Source of the DNA: Allium sativum
Taxonomy: Eukaryota; Streptophyta; Magnoliopsida; Asparagales; Amaryllidaceae
Direction of reading: 5' to 3'
Assembly (NCBI GenBank): GCA_030737875.1
Contig: CM060912.1
Location: 206,845,231-206,909,230 of the forward strand
Length of the DNA stretch: 64,000 nt
Positions 11,870 to 24,739 of the stretch are shown here, piece after piece. Each line of letters opens with the position of its first letter. The stretch's first letter is position 1. The notes below the pieces were generated by a model, which saw only the letters and a program-made list of their open reading frames with translations, was not told the DNA's origin and made no database searches. The position numbers were made by a program, and so were the translations under genes.

Positions 11870-13055
11870 GCTTATCTTTGATGCTGTTGTTATATTTTGT
11901 TATTTTCGTACTAGACAGTGATTGGTTACTTCAAACTAGATAGTTGCTCTATGCACATGCAGAGCACCTGTTTCTTTCGTTTATAAAAAGTGGTACGGCC
12001 ATTATATTCCGGCTTGCCTTGCAAAAAAAAAAATGGTACCTTCAGTTTCAGCATATATCAATTGATAAAAACATCACAATCCTCGTCGTTTTCTCCGACT
12101 CTAAAATCAGGGAGATCTGAAGAGAACGAAGAAAGGGATATCGAAATGAAAGAAATGATTTGGGAAGGACAAAAATTTCAGATCTGAAGATAAGAAAATG
12201 AAGGCGGAAGCTGCCCCTAGTAAAGATCTACATCGTGATCTAAATGATATAAAGGTTGTTTAATTATTATAGTTGAAATTGAAACAAAATTCAAACTGAA
12301 TTCTATAGATCTGAGAACGAAATTCAAACGTGAAGTACCTAATTTGCGACATGACTAAAATAGGAGCTCCGTTAAAGATAAATGCCTAAAATTTACAAAT
12401 CCGAATTTGCATAAAATAGATTTATCGACTGTAAACAAAAACAAAGATCGGCGGTTTCAGTTTGGAGGAAAAAGAAGGTTCTTTAGAGAGGGAAATAGAT
12501 GCCACTTTTTTAGATTGATAAGGTAAACATTGATGAAGTATATTACTCGGAGAAAAATAGCGTGAGCAAGGATAATTTTTTGTATCAAGCAATTTCGATG
12601 AGAGAAACATACTGTGAACAGAACAACATCAAAAAATAGCCGAAAAATAAATTAAAGATGAGAGAGAAGAGGGAAAACCAAAATTTACGTTGAGGAAGAG
12701 CGGGAGCCAAATGAAATTCCATTACAAGATAAAGATAGCTGTTAAAAAGTAATATTTTACAACTCTCTAGAAAAAGGAATTGTAATTTTTTTTTATTACA
12801 ACTCTCATTTTGTGTCAGTTGTAAAACAACAGTTGTAATATAGCATTTCTGTTGTAGTGATATTAGCTATCTTTTTCTACTTAATTACATATTCTCAAAA
12901 TGTATCTTTATTCAATCATGTTGTGTTGCTCATGTTCATATTATTTGCGCATTTTATAATAAAATTTGATTATGTTCTAGGATGATTTATTAATGTATGA
13001 TACATCAGATGTGGTATTTGAAATCCAATTCTATATCTATGTTGCAGGTATATTA

Positions 13056-14286
13056 TGTCTGACACTGCTTCAAGCTCTGGCTCCGGCTCTAGATGACGTA
13101 GCATTACCCCACATGCCGATGAGGGTTGTGGCGAATAGTTAGCTCGTCCGGTTGTTTATTTGAAACCAAAGGCTGACAAGACGTAAGTATCAAAATTAGC
13201 AGAACAACAATTCAATGTTTTTTTTTACATAATATAACTATATTCTATAAAGTTCTAATTTATATTTAACGCGGGGGTTTGAGTTGGAGCCATCTTAGAC
13301 GGTTCTAGATATCTTTAAGGATGCGTATATGGGTAGAATGAGCAATTTTTGTCCTAAGTGGAGCAGGGTCCTAGTAGACATCAAAGAGACTATTTGGAAA
13401 GATTTTCTGGTATGTTTATACTGCTTTATAAATTAGTTAACTATAAATAATTGAGATTAGTAATATTCTCTCATTATATAGGGGGCAGTAGATGTGCAGG
13501 AGGCTGACATGAGCCTTGTTCAGAGACATTGGAACCCAAAGATCGCCAGGAATTATAGAGAGAAGATGAATGAGATTAACAAAAGGGGGAAGAAACCAAA
13601 GTGGATGGATGATGAAGTGTTTGATAAGATGGTTGCGTAGTGGGACACAGATGAGTTTAAGGTAAATCTATAACGAATCTAATTTATTTTTTTGACGATT
13701 TTAAATAATTAGTCAATGTACATTCGCATGTTGAGTCAGTAAGGAACACCGCAATCAGGAGCAAGAATCCAATAACTCATCACGGAGGATCCAAGTCTTT
13801 CCAACATCACCGCGAGGACTTAGTAAATTTGTTAATTATTACATTTGTATATTGATCAGTTTTACTATGTGGAATTGAATTATTCAAATTATCAACTGCA
13901 GGAACGAGCTCGTTGACATCTCGTGTCCTACATGGACGTATTTACTCACACCAACTCATCCAGGCATGTAGACGAAGTTGACAATGTCACATATTAGTGG
14001 GATGATCAGGATAAGATGACCGCTGCATATATATGCATATTTTAAATTTTATTATCACATAGATTAGTTTGTTAATTACTAGGTAATATAAAATAAAATC
14101 AACACTCTATTATTTTTCAACTGAAATTGTTTTTTGTATTATAGGAAAAAATTTAAGAGGCACGGGCTCATGCACTTGAGGGCTCGGGTCGTGATGAGTT
14201 GACGCAGGTTGAGGAAGACAACCTATTTAATGCTGTTATGGGTCCATCTCAACGGAGCAGGCGTTATGGATTCGGTAACCTGACGG
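13056..14286 (+). pseudogene. Ptta/En-Spm-type (Transposase_24) transposase gene, 5' exons, broken
   Basis: Exon-like segments separated by GT..AG introns match the plant transposase (Ptta/En/Spm) family that accompanies CACTA elements. Visible pieces are a start MSDTASSSGSGS (13056), FCPKWSRVLVDIK, then HWNPKIARNYREKMNEI, RGKKPKWMDDEVFDKMV and WDTDEFK, then NTAIRSKNPITHHGGSKSFQ, then a segment with MDVFTHTN and RHVDEVDN, then DELTQVEEDNLFNAVMG ending YGFGNLT near 14280. In-frame stops interrupt the first exon (after SGSR), the second and the third (MVA then stop before WDTDE), and the fourth. It is not functional. The last exon lies beyond the inserted LTR block, near 21713. Confidence 0.8.
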
Positions 14287-15217
14287 TAATATTCGTATGA
14301 TTTAACCAATGTTTATTTGATTTTTGCAATATTCGTATGGAGTACAGAATGTCAATATACAAACCATATCGCTGAGTATGAATATATAAATATCTACCAT
14401 TATTAGCAAAGAAATGTAATACGTTAAACTCGTTTAAGTTAGTACGCAACCAATTTTTTGTGTATATAAAAAATGAATAGCGTTACATGTGCATGCTTAA
14501 AAAATAATTGTGCACCTTATTGCTTTACATCACTCCTATCATGCAAAGAAATATATTTTCATCTTACATATGATTGTTTGCATGGGAAAAAAATTTGTCT
14601 GGAAGTCATAGAATATGAAATTCAAACCATATAAATAATGCATTATATCTAATGTATTATGTTTAATATACTTTCCCACAAGAAGCATCCAGACCACAGA
14701 AAAAGGTTCATTTTGGACCTGTGAAGTTTTCAAATTATATAAACTGCTTGTGTTCGCGGTAAATCTAAGTTTTAATGATACAAAGCCTGCTGGCACTAAG
14801 AAGGAAATGCATTACAACAAGATGCTATACACCCACCCTAAAAACATGGAGAAAGAAAAATGAACAAAGAAGTTAAGGAAGTGCATCTAGCAACAATGAA
14901 AACATAACAAAACTCATGTATTTTGTTTGTTTGAAATAGTATTTTGTTCACTTTTATTTTGGAGTTAATTTTTTAAAATATATTGCTTCTTGAGACAGTG
15001 ATATTCCATGTCACCATAAAAAACTCATGTATTCATTATTATTTTTATGTCATGTTGTTATTTGCAATGTGAAAGTTTGTTTCATCACTGAAGAATCAGA
15101 ATTTTGATCCCGTTATATTCTATTAACTTAATAAAATTTGTTTCGACATTAAATAGTGCTTATGAAGTAATGAGTGAACTCATTTGATTAACATGCAGGT
15201 TCATATTTTTGTGCAAG
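14287..15217. other. Intron-like stretch of the Ptta gene, no gene seen
   Basis: AT-rich sequence between the penultimate Ptta exon and the inserted TG..CA block. No coding signal was recognised. Confidence 0.5.
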
Positions 15218-18200
15218 TGTAACGGCCCGCAAATCCGTACTATCTGAGTTGACTAATAACACCACACATCCAACCCAAATTGCATAGAAATACGAATCAT
15301 TATTAGAAAGAAGTTAGAGGATGAGAAATAGAAAGAAAGAAATATTAGAAGAGAAGAAAACAAAGAAGACAAATCTCACAGCGGAACGAATAAAATATAT
15401 TAAATAACATAACTTTTGAAATACAAATCAGTAACTTTATATACATATCATTATCAGAGCATAATAGTTATTCCTAGAACAGTTATAAACACTTGTTTCC
15501 AGATACAACATAGTACACAGCGGAATATATGATAGTTTATAGCTAGCTGGTGAAGCTTCCTGCTTCGAACACCTCCAAGTGAATCTGTAAAACCCCGACT
15601 ACTTAACTGCCCGTACAAATTTGGGCACCCAAGAGTTTAGGGAAAACAAACAAAATAAACTCTAGGTCAGTTATGGGACTGGTGTGAGTAAACTCCAATC
15701 ACTTGTTTAACTTTAAAAAAATCCTTTCGAAAGAAATGATAATCGTAAGACCGATCCACACATAAACACGGATGGTTTTTACCTTATGATAACCCAAAAT
15801 ATTTTTGATATCAAATCCAGTGATATTATAATAATGTCTACATCAAATAAATAGAATCTAGCGGAACACTTGCATTTCACACTCCATATATAATATAAAA
15901 TCAAAAACCGCATGGCGCTTATTGGAGATTGGATTTCCAACATGACAAGGTATGAAAACACCTGCCGATAGTGTATCTCTAGAGAGGAATACACTGGGTT
16001 CAACAAGAACATCTTGCAACCCGGCCCACACATGTCCGACCACTCATTTCGCTTGAGTGTATCGAATGTATATCACCAACGGTTGGGATCAGCAACCGTT
16101 TCCCGAAAAGGGACAGCATCGATAGATTAAAGAAGTAAAAGGAATTTCTCTAGATAGATGATTATACACCCTAATGGGAGCGACCCACATAGCCATGCTG
16201 CCTGCCCGATTTTTGTCCTTTCCCGATTGTTGAGGCCTGAGGCTACGATTACTTTTCATTCATTTATAACACAATCACTTTGAATGCCACATTGTCAAAT
16301 CCATTAATCACTAATTGATTTGCACAAATATATTCTGGATATTATGCTAAGAGAATAAATTCACCGCCACCATATATATTTATACAGACCAACATATGCG
16401 ATCTTCGGAAATACTCTGTCATACATTCGTCCATACACGTTCGTTTTGGGACTGAACGAAACCGAAGGCCCAATTTCCATAAATAGAAAAAGCCCTTGCA
16501 CTTTACTCCATCTTCAATTATCTTCATATAATCTAATTCGCAATCTACTGACAATACGGAGTGGTTCTCGGATAATAATCCAACCGGTCTCTACATATTG
16601 ACAACAATATTGGCAAACACTTCGATAGTCGGTTGTTTAACTATCAAAGAAAAACAAACATCCATTTAAAAACATTGAACAATCACTGGCCCTTAATTAA
16701 TACTTCATTAATTAAATCACTTCTTCATTTCCTTACCAATATTTGTTTACCAAATATTTTCAATAATCATCTTGGCCTCTTACGCTATTCGGAAAACATT
16801 TTCTTATATCGTCTTCTTTATCTTCTGTACTTAGAAAATATATTCTACTTATAATTGGAAAATGTTCCAATTACTTGTCTCTTTCACGCTCGCTCATTTA
16901 TTTCTATACTCAGGAAATATTTATTATTATATTTCCAAATTTCCGCTTACTTGGGTAAAAACGAATGTTGTATAAAACATCGTTACAACAACCCAAAATA
17001 CTGCATTCGACTAAACTCTAATTCAACCATTTCTCTTCGAGACTGGATCTTGCTATTTATCGGTTAAAAATGAAATCAATCAAGTTGGGGTATAACTACT
17101 TCTCAGACCTTGACTGAAAACATCCTTAACTTCAAAGCAGACAAGACCACTTACCTCGAATAATCAACATCATAAAAACCAATTATTCATTTTTAAACCT
17201 GCATACGTTTCTCTTTCTAATTTTATCAGACTTAATTATATATTTTCCTTTTGTTTATAATATTCTATTTTTAAGTTCGTTTTCTTATCGAATTCTATAT
17301 ATATATAGATACATTGATTTCTAACTATCAAATTTTCTTAAAAATATTCTAACTCCTTAAATTTTCAGAAAAATTCGCTATAACCTCCTTTGTACTGGCA
17401 AATAGTTCAAACCTCAACTCTCCTCTCTAGGCCCTTTCTATTCAAAAAGAAAATCAAAAAGCCAAGTGGCTTGCCGATTCGGCGCATAAATCCTCATATG
17501 GAATTTAAACGTGTACCTTTTTGTCGGGCACACAAATTAAAATCTTCATATACTTCATATGCTTCATTCAATACCTGTCTAATCTATGTTCACCTGTTTT
17601 CCAATTTATCCCAACTCAATCCGGTCATTTTAACTCAATTTGCTAATCTATTCTTTAATTAGCTAATTTGCCCATTTCACTTTTATTTGAACATATCATG
17701 TTCGTATATATTTTTAATTCGCTTATAAACAAGTCGAATTTCATCTCCAACTCAAGTTTCCTTTTCGATTTCGAATAAAATTTCTCAAACCACCTTTACT
17801 TATTCAAAGCCCAATTTCTTCTCAAATTTCGATTTACTAATTATTATTCAAATTCTATTCAATAATTTAAAATATGATTTTTGTTCCAAAAATCATTTCA
17901 TTACACCACTTGAGTTCGTATTTATTTTACAACTCAAGTCTGAATTTTTTTAATGGAAATTCGGATTTTATTTACTTAAAATTCCTTTATTTATTTAAAT
18001 AAACCGTTATGGTTTTATAATGGTTATGGCGCTATTTTTCTGAAAATTTGATTTTGTCATAACTCAAAATCAATACGACGAAATCCAGATTTTTCTCTTT
18101 TATTAGAAAACTATTATCAAATTGGTCCTGACGATTCTAGTTTTAAAGAATTCGACTTAAACTGAGTTCTATACACTCAATTGAAGTTCGAAACGCCAAA

Positions 18201-21200
18201 TTACGAACTACCGCGCTGCAGTGAGTTCATTTTAATTATATTTAGTATATAAACGTTTTAAACTTCGTTTATAATAAATTCAACTCCATTCTGATATATT
18301 TCAAATCAATTTTCCCAATTCAACTTAATATTTCCGATTATCCATTTTTTCCTTACTCGGTAATAAATTTATTTACACTTCGATCTTCTATATTTAATTC
18401 CAATTCCTTTTACAAATAAATTATTTATAAAATTCAGTATAATCGAATTTCAATTATAAACCTGTTGAATTTTTCTCAATTCAGCTTATATTCCGAATTC
18501 CGAAATATAATCAATCGGTTTGTTTCAAAACACTTTCCAATTTACTTTTAAATTCCCGTTTGAATTTAAATGGTTTAAATTATCCAAATGATAATTTATT
18601 TCACCAAATTTATAACACTATTTACAAATTCAAATTCCTTGTTTTATATATTTAAACAAGTTCCCTTTTCAAATTTCTATTTGAAACTCCATCCCTTTGA
18701 TATTCCGAATTGTGGAATAAAAACCTTTGTTCCCTTTCGAATGATTTCAAATTCTATTTTTAAATTCATATTTGAATTTAAATATTCAAATTATCTCTTG
18801 ATAATTAATTCATTATATTTACAAACACCATTTTATAAATTTCCTTGTTTTATATTCAAACAAGTCTATTTCGAAATCTATTTAAAACCAAAATCTTATT
18901 TTGGAATATTTCTATTTATAATAACTTATATATATAACACCCAATTTATTTTCATATTCGATTTAACTTCTATTTAAATAAATTCAAATTAATCGAGTAC
19001 AAATCATAAATCCTTACGGGTTTATTTTAGTTCAATTTATATTCTGAACATCAGACTAAATTCCATCATTTATTTCTTTAAAACGATTTCCCCATTTCTG
19101 TTTTTAAATTCACATTTGAATTTAAATATTCAAATTATCCAATGATAATTTTTCCACTTTATTTATAAACATTGTTTATAAATTCATTTCAATTCTCTGC
19201 ATTATTCAATTTATAAACAACGTTTATAAATTCAATACTTGTTCAAAACAAGTTAATATTCCTATAACTCATTAAAATTTTCAACTTCTATTTTAAAAAA
19301 TATATTTCCCCTTTTAAATCTCAAATATCCTTTTCAAGATATTTTTATATATCAACATTTTGGCCCTAGTGATATTTAAACAATCAAACCACTCAATTAT
19401 CCACCAACACATCATATATGATAATATATGTGAAAACAAACAAATCATAATATTTTTGAGGAATCCAGTTGGATCCCTCCAACCTATTTTCATGCATCCA
19501 TAGACGATAGCCAACATAAATAATACCCATCCTGCTTCGAGGTAGGATATCGCGGTATGAAGGTCATCCCCTATATATATTGTAGGGCACATAGGGAAAT
19601 CATCCGCTAATGATACCGTGGGCATCCGCTAATGATACTGCGGGAATCCAACCACCAATATATATATAATAGCCACAAACACCAATCCTAATAACTAATA
19701 TATATTTATAATAGCCACAGTAATATTTTAATGCAACTAAACAACCATCAAACAATTATTTTAACGAATAAAAATAATTCTAAATAAAATATGAGTGAGA
19801 TTTACTCACCGTGCTTTTTATTTATAATTTATTCCAATCTGAATTCCATCGCTTAGTTGATGACCATACGAATCCAATTTGAACCATCTCGTTCGAATTT
19901 GACTTCATAGGCAAGATATACGATTTATAAGATTAATATTATAACTTATATTTTTAAACTCTAATTAAATTTATGAAATAAATTACCTATATCCAAATTT
20001 CTTCCCGTAAACAAATCAAACACTGTTACCATAGGCACCAACTCCACCTCCAGTTGCGCCTTCCACATCCATGAATCCTTGCATAAAAAACCATCAACTA
20101 ATTCCACAACAAAACTCCATTACCTAAGCATCATTTTATCCAGTTCACACACCTCCTTCTAAACAATCACTTACGAACATGCCCTAATAACAACTGCTTA
20201 GTCACAGCAACTGAACACAACAACCCTTTTCCCCTATAAACATTTTGTCTGGCTCATGCCAAAATATCATCGCTAGTAATTCCAAACCCTCCTATTTTCT
20301 ACATCATTCCTTAATCAACTAGGACATCGCTACTTTATCCAATAAAAACTCGAAGTTTCAAGGTAAGCTGCACTGATTTCCGCACCGCAAACAAATCGCA
20401 CCCTATGCCCTAGCTTCAACGTCGATACCCCAATGTGGCATCCCCTTCATCTACGACATGTACTGCTCCTCATTTGTTGTTGATAAGGTCGATGCCCTAA
20501 TTCGAACCCTTATCCACATTACTGTCGGACTCGAGACCTGCCATCGCACAAAAATGGAGACCCGGTACATCGCAACCCTAGCTGAAGATCGGATCCTCCC
20601 AAATCCAACGACAACGTCCAACCTCTTGGCTTGAATCGCGACATCAGATACAGGACGGAACTGAAGAACGAAGCCAATAAACCCCAATACTTGCATCGCA
20701 CCTTTTATTCTTCAATTTTCTGGAATCGATTCTATTTTGAATTGATGTTGGAAGTCACGACATTTCTTTCTTTTACTGAAGCATTCGATTCTTTTTTTTA
20801 TACGAATCAGTTTTAAATCTAAAGAGACCGAGGCCATTTTTGGTCTTTGAAGATTTAAAGGACTCGGGGTATTTTCTTTGATTTTAGGATGATTTAAAAA
20901 GGGGAAGGATTCACGGTTTCCCTGAGGAATAACGGTGAAAAGTAGCAGCCATTTTAATTTGATGCTTTCTTCTTTAATTACTTTCTAAGTGGAGAATGAA
21001 ATGGAAACGAGAAGGGGATTTATCGCATATAAATAGATGAAAGGAGGAACATTAAGTACACCAACATTTAATTCATGTTACCCAAAGTACAAACAAATAT
21101 TTTTATTTAATTTAAAAGATTTTCTTTTTAATTTGATTTGATTTCGTTTTGACCACGATTTGATCTCGTATTTAATACGATTCGATATAAAGCGATTTTT

Positions 21201-21677
21201 ATTCTTTTTAGATGGATATCGATTTGATTTCGAACCTATCCACAATCAAATATTTCGGGGTCCATTAATTTAAATCACGAACCGCTATTCTAGCGTACCG
21301 ACCGACATTTCAATGTAATAACCCTATTCTGAACTCAACAGTAATATTCTAAAATTTAATTTCAACATATATACAATATTAAATTAATTTAATTTAATTT
21401 AATTCGAAAACCATTAATTCTCTGATAATAAATTATTTATTATTATCGTTTATATTCAAATACTATTTCTCTAAATCATTTGAATCATTCTGACTTAATT
21501 ATAAATTTCGAATTGAATTATTTTAGATTTTCGTATTTACGATATTTATTCGAAATAAATCGTATATCGATTATTAAATCGATAGCTCAATATAAAATTC
21601 ATTTATATTATCAATTCAATATTTAAAACCATATTAAATATTTAAAATAAACTATTTGAAAAATCCTGGTCGTTACA
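15218..21677 (-). mobile_element. 6.46 kb TG..CA block, probable long solo LTR in an intron
   Basis: The block begins TGTAACGGCCCGC and ends GGTCGTTACA, so its termini form a short inverted repeat of LTR type. Flanking 5-mers are GCAAG (15213-15217) and GCTAG (21678-21682), 4 of 5 matching. Read on the minus strand it starts TGTAACGACC and ends GGGCCGTTACA, like the chromovirus LTRs later in this window (TGTAACGACC to GGGCCGTCACA), which sets the orientation. I found no gag or pol, no primer-binding site and no pair of direct terminal repeats, which favours a solo LTR over a full element. A length of 6.5 kb is large for an LTR, so a non-coding LARD-type element remains possible. Confidence 0.5.
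18545..19260. repeat. Degenerate repeats inside the long LTR-like block
   Basis: Three related segments start near 18550, 18760 and 19100. Each holds TTTGAATTTAAAT, then TTCAAATTATC, GATAATT, a TTTATAAA stretch and then TTCAAACAAGT or a close variant. Spacing is irregular (about 210 and 340 bases). Confidence 0.65.
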
Positions 21678-21712
21678 GCTAGCTTTCAGTCTTAACACAT
21701 CTATGTATTATC

Positions 21713-21900
21713 AGGTTTCACAAGCTAAGAAGGCCCAGGAAAAAGAAGAAATTAAGGAGATGCGAGCGTCGACTGAGCAGCTGCAGGACCAGAATCGTGT
21801 GCAGGCTATGTAGATTGAGCAGCCGAATCAGAAGGTTGCGGAGCACATGCACAATCACGGTAGTTTTTCCTTCATCGTTTGCTTTTGGAGGACTTAACAA
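21713..21900 (+). pseudogene. Last exon of the broken Ptta-type transposase gene
   Basis: After an AG acceptor the plus-strand frame reads VSQAKKAQEKEEIKEMRAS, then STEQLQDQNRVQAM, a stop, and IEQPNQKVAEHM. This charged, heptad-like region matches the coiled-coil tail usual for Ptta-type proteins and continues the gene whose earlier exons lie at 13056-14286. The intron between them now holds the 6.46 kb LTR-like block. Confidence 0.6.
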
Positions 21901-22432
21901 CGGACATGGTGCAGCTTGAGGTATATTTGGATGTATTCTGATGGTTTGTATATATTGGTACGGAGTGGATGAGACATGCTTGAATGTGTTTTGATGGTTT
22001 GTATATATTGGTACGGTTTGTAAACATGTTTGGATGTTTATAAACATGATTTGTTTTGTATATATTGATGTTTCTATGTTTTATATATTGGTTGTTTATA
22101 CTGTTATTAGTATATATATGTTGAGTATATGTAGAATTGGTTGGAAATGGATTGAAAATGAAATGAATTGGAAATGGGGTGGTTGGAAGGTTGTTTGCTT
22201 GTTGTTATATAAAAAAAGAACGTAGTATTTCCAACGGCTATCAACGGTTTCCAACGGCTATTTGGTCATGGTTTTCAAACAGTTTCCAACGGCCTGGTAC
22301 TATTGGAAGCCTTTGGAATAGCCGTTGGAAAGAGTCCCCGGATTCCGCTCGAAGTAGTTGGAAGTCGTGAACTCTATTCCAACGGCCGCCAACGGCTATG
22401 AGCCATTGGAATAGCCATGCATACCAGTAGTG

Positions 22433-22660
22433 ATTTAATAGGAAAACTTATTTTCTAACATTGATCATATAATAAGAAAAGAATTCAAATGGTTCCGTTG
22501 ATTAGGGTAATCAGTTTTCTTGTAGCCGTTTTAATATATTTAACATATTTTATAAAAAAGCTGATTTCTTAATATTGATTGCATGAAGGAATTCAAGCAA
22601 TTCATTTGATAGCAAAATTAATTTCTCTTGTAACTGTTTGAAATATTAACTAGCATACTA
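22433..22660. repeat. Two diverged copies of a flanking unit, split from a third by the CACTA insertion
   Basis: Segments near 22440-22545 and 22558-22660 share the order ATTGAT, GAATTCAA, TTTTCTTGTA or TTCTCTTGTAAC, then a TTAATATATTTAAC-like end. The sequence just left of the CACTA element (about 7130-7182) carries a matching TTCCCTTGTAACAATTTAAATATATTAA phrase, so the insertion broke an existing short tandem duplication. Confidence 0.5.
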
Positions 22661-23054
22661 ATTATTGATATTAAAAATTAGCACAACATCCAAAGATCTT
22701 GGCAAATAGCAAAATTAAGAAAATGAAGGAAAAATATGAAATAAGCAAGAGAAATGTAGTAAATAAAGACATAACAATTTATAAAGATTCGGCATTATTG
22801 TGTATACATTCACTTTGAAGGCTTTGTTCACTTTATTGTTGTTTTAAGGATTACAAGAACTTGGATTGGTATAAATCTCAGGTGTTCAAAACACCAAAAG
22901 ATGCAATTTTCTTTGATACATCCAGTTTTATTGATGTAGGTTGACCTAAAAAGTCAAAGGAATTTTATAGAGAAAGAATTGGATAGGCCCAAGCCCACCT
23001 TACCCTAAGTGTCGAATCTGTCTTGATCTGTACTGATCCCTCGTCATGCTTCCT
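22661..23054. other. AT-rich stretch, no gene seen
   Basis: Lies between the CACTA flank and the left LTR of the Tat-type element. Nothing was recognised. Confidence 0.5.
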
Positions 23055-24540
23055 TTTTAGCGATAAAATCCATCCACTCAGTGCTATGTTAATGGAATTC
23101 GAATCCAAAGATGAAAGACTTTTGACTTGATTCACGTTATTCGCGTATCAATAAAAATTTTATCCATTTGTCAAAACCAATATGGGCTTGCCAAGGTCGC
23201 AGAGGCCTAGAAGAAACGTAATGCAAAATATTATAACTACTTCAATATGATTAAGGCTTTCAACTAGCTCTCGAAAACTTAATTCTTTAAGTTCTCATAG
23301 CTTAGGGGTTCCAAGGAAAGGCACGTCCTAAGTATTCATCCCCAAAAATGGATTCTTATCTGAATAAGTCAAGCTTAATCCAAAGTTATTAAAGTTCACT
23401 GATGTCTAGTATATCTTTAGTTCCTTCTGGATTAGCCTTTCGTAATCCCCTATGTGGAGGATAACTTTGTCAATACCGATAGGCATCTCCTTTCAACCCA
23501 TCAGGTTATAAAGAATCCTATCGGTACACTTTTATTCCTTAAAGACCTTATGATAAGGCTTGGATACATTGACTTAGAAAAAAGAAAGCTTGAATCATGA
23601 GCATTGGATATTAGGCCATCTAATAGCCGAGATGATTGATCTTCTTATCCTCCAAAATTAACATTCTTAGGAAATGATTATGAATCCTTCTTCTGGAATT
23701 GACTATTGCTCAATAAGATTACAAGTAATAAGAAATCCCGAAATTGATTGCTAATTTAAGGTTTATGCTCCGCAAATATATTTACATTTTTTTTGGAATG
23801 AGAAAAGTTATCTGGATTCTGTACCCCTAAGGTTATATTTTTAGATGAAGGTTGATCTTTCCCCACCTTGGACCCTTCGCTTTGAAGCTTTCGCAGAACT
23901 AGGTCCGGAGGCTCAGTAAAAGCGGTTTTAATAATCTATAGCTTGTGTTTTCAATGTGATGGGAGTGCAAGTAAGTTCCTCTAAGTGTTTATTGGTAGTG
24001 ACTCATTGTAAATCTTTGGAGTCTACTGAAGGGGAATCTCAAAATAAAAGACCTGGTGCTTGTATTAAGAAAAATGGTTTTATGGGTCTTCCTTTTTAGG
24101 TACTCCGGAAGGGATGGTTCTTCTTGTCTGATAGGAGTCTCTTTTAGGATTATATGGTCATAACATCCCTTTGAATGAATCATAGGGTGAGTTTGGATCG
24201 AAAAGCAAAGAATTATTTCCTTTTGGTCGATTCGAAAGATGTTACCTTTGTTGATTGAAGAGATGTACCTTTTGGTAGAGTCGAATGGGCTTTGTCCTTG
24301 TTGAAAAAGAGTGTTTTGTTCTTTTAACTTCTTTTCAAATGGTGGGATGTTTTCGTTTGCTCCTAAGACCCCATGCTTCCTCTATTCTTTCTTGGTTGCT
24401 TTGCATTTTGCTTTAATATTTTTGCAGTTACTCCTTTAGTATTATCGAAGGCTTCTTTCTTGTTTTTCGAGAGCTGCTTTCCCGGGCTTCGCTATCCTTC
24501 TTTCACGCTACCTACCTTATAAGGTATATTTTGTTTAGCA
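23055..24540 (-). repeat. 3' LTR of the Tat-type element
   Basis: It aligns along its length with 33240-34673 through shared blocks such as TTCTCATAGCT, TCATCCCCAAA, ATAAGTCAAGCTTAATC, GGCATCTCCTTTCAACCCA and TCCTTCTTTCACGCTACCT. It ends GTTTAGCA at 24540. The start is set by aligning TTTTAGCGATAAAATCCAT with TGTTAGCAATGAAATTCAT of the right LTR. Confidence 0.75.
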
Positions 24541-24739
24541 TTTAGCTCCCTAGTATGGAAGAAGCTTTTGTTTTTTAGGACAAAAATTTAAGCGCCTCGA
24601 CTTCATACATCTGCTAATTTATATCTCCAACAATTATTTTAGTTTATAAAGAAGCTTTATGGTAATACAGAAAAATATTCTCTACGTTTAGGTTATAACA
24701 AACTAGAGTTTTGAAACCATGTTTAAAGGTTTCCTTAAA

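Larger units (their letters stand above)
8267..12859 (+). mobile_element. Nested CACTA-type element carrying host gene fragments
   Basis: The left end reads CACTACAGCAAATTG and the right end in reverse reads CACTACAACAGAAATGC. Both subterminal regions are rich in repeats of TTACAAC and of ACAACGGTGG or TTGTAGTAAT (8280-8530 and 12750-12845). This sequence family differs from the CCAACGG repeats of the surrounding element, so it is a separate insertion. The flanking triplets (TAG at 8264-8266, ATA at 12860-12862) do not match, so the target duplication has decayed or one end is misplaced. It contains a serpin gene fragment and a DUF4283-type coding region and no recognised transposase. Ends are moderately secure. 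Confidence 0.65.
7186..22432 (+). mobile_element. Outer CACTA (En/Spm-type) transposon, 15.2 kb, ATT TSD
   Basis: The left end begins CACTACTAGATG and the right end, read in reverse, begins CACTACTGGTATG. The 3 bases before (7183-7185) and after (22433-22435) are both ATT, matching the 3-bp target duplication of the CACTA superfamily. Subterminal regions at 7197-7310 and 22228-22420 are packed with variants of CCAACGGCCGCCAACGGC in both orientations, the usual transposase-binding layout of these elements. Inside are a dead Ptta-type transposase gene (from 13056, last exon near 21713-21900), a second CACTA-type element (8267-12859) and a long solo-LTR-like block (15218-21677). No TNP2-type DDE transposase was recognised, so the copy cannot move by itself. 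Confidence 0.9.

Noticed and set aside
18588..18977. 129-codon frame rich in Phe, Ile and Asn
   Set aside because: Low-complexity AT-rich sequence inside the long LTR-like block; no domain or codon character.
15218..21677. Calling this a complete LTR retrotransposon
   Set aside because: No paired terminal repeats, gag, pol, primer site or polypurine tract could be found.
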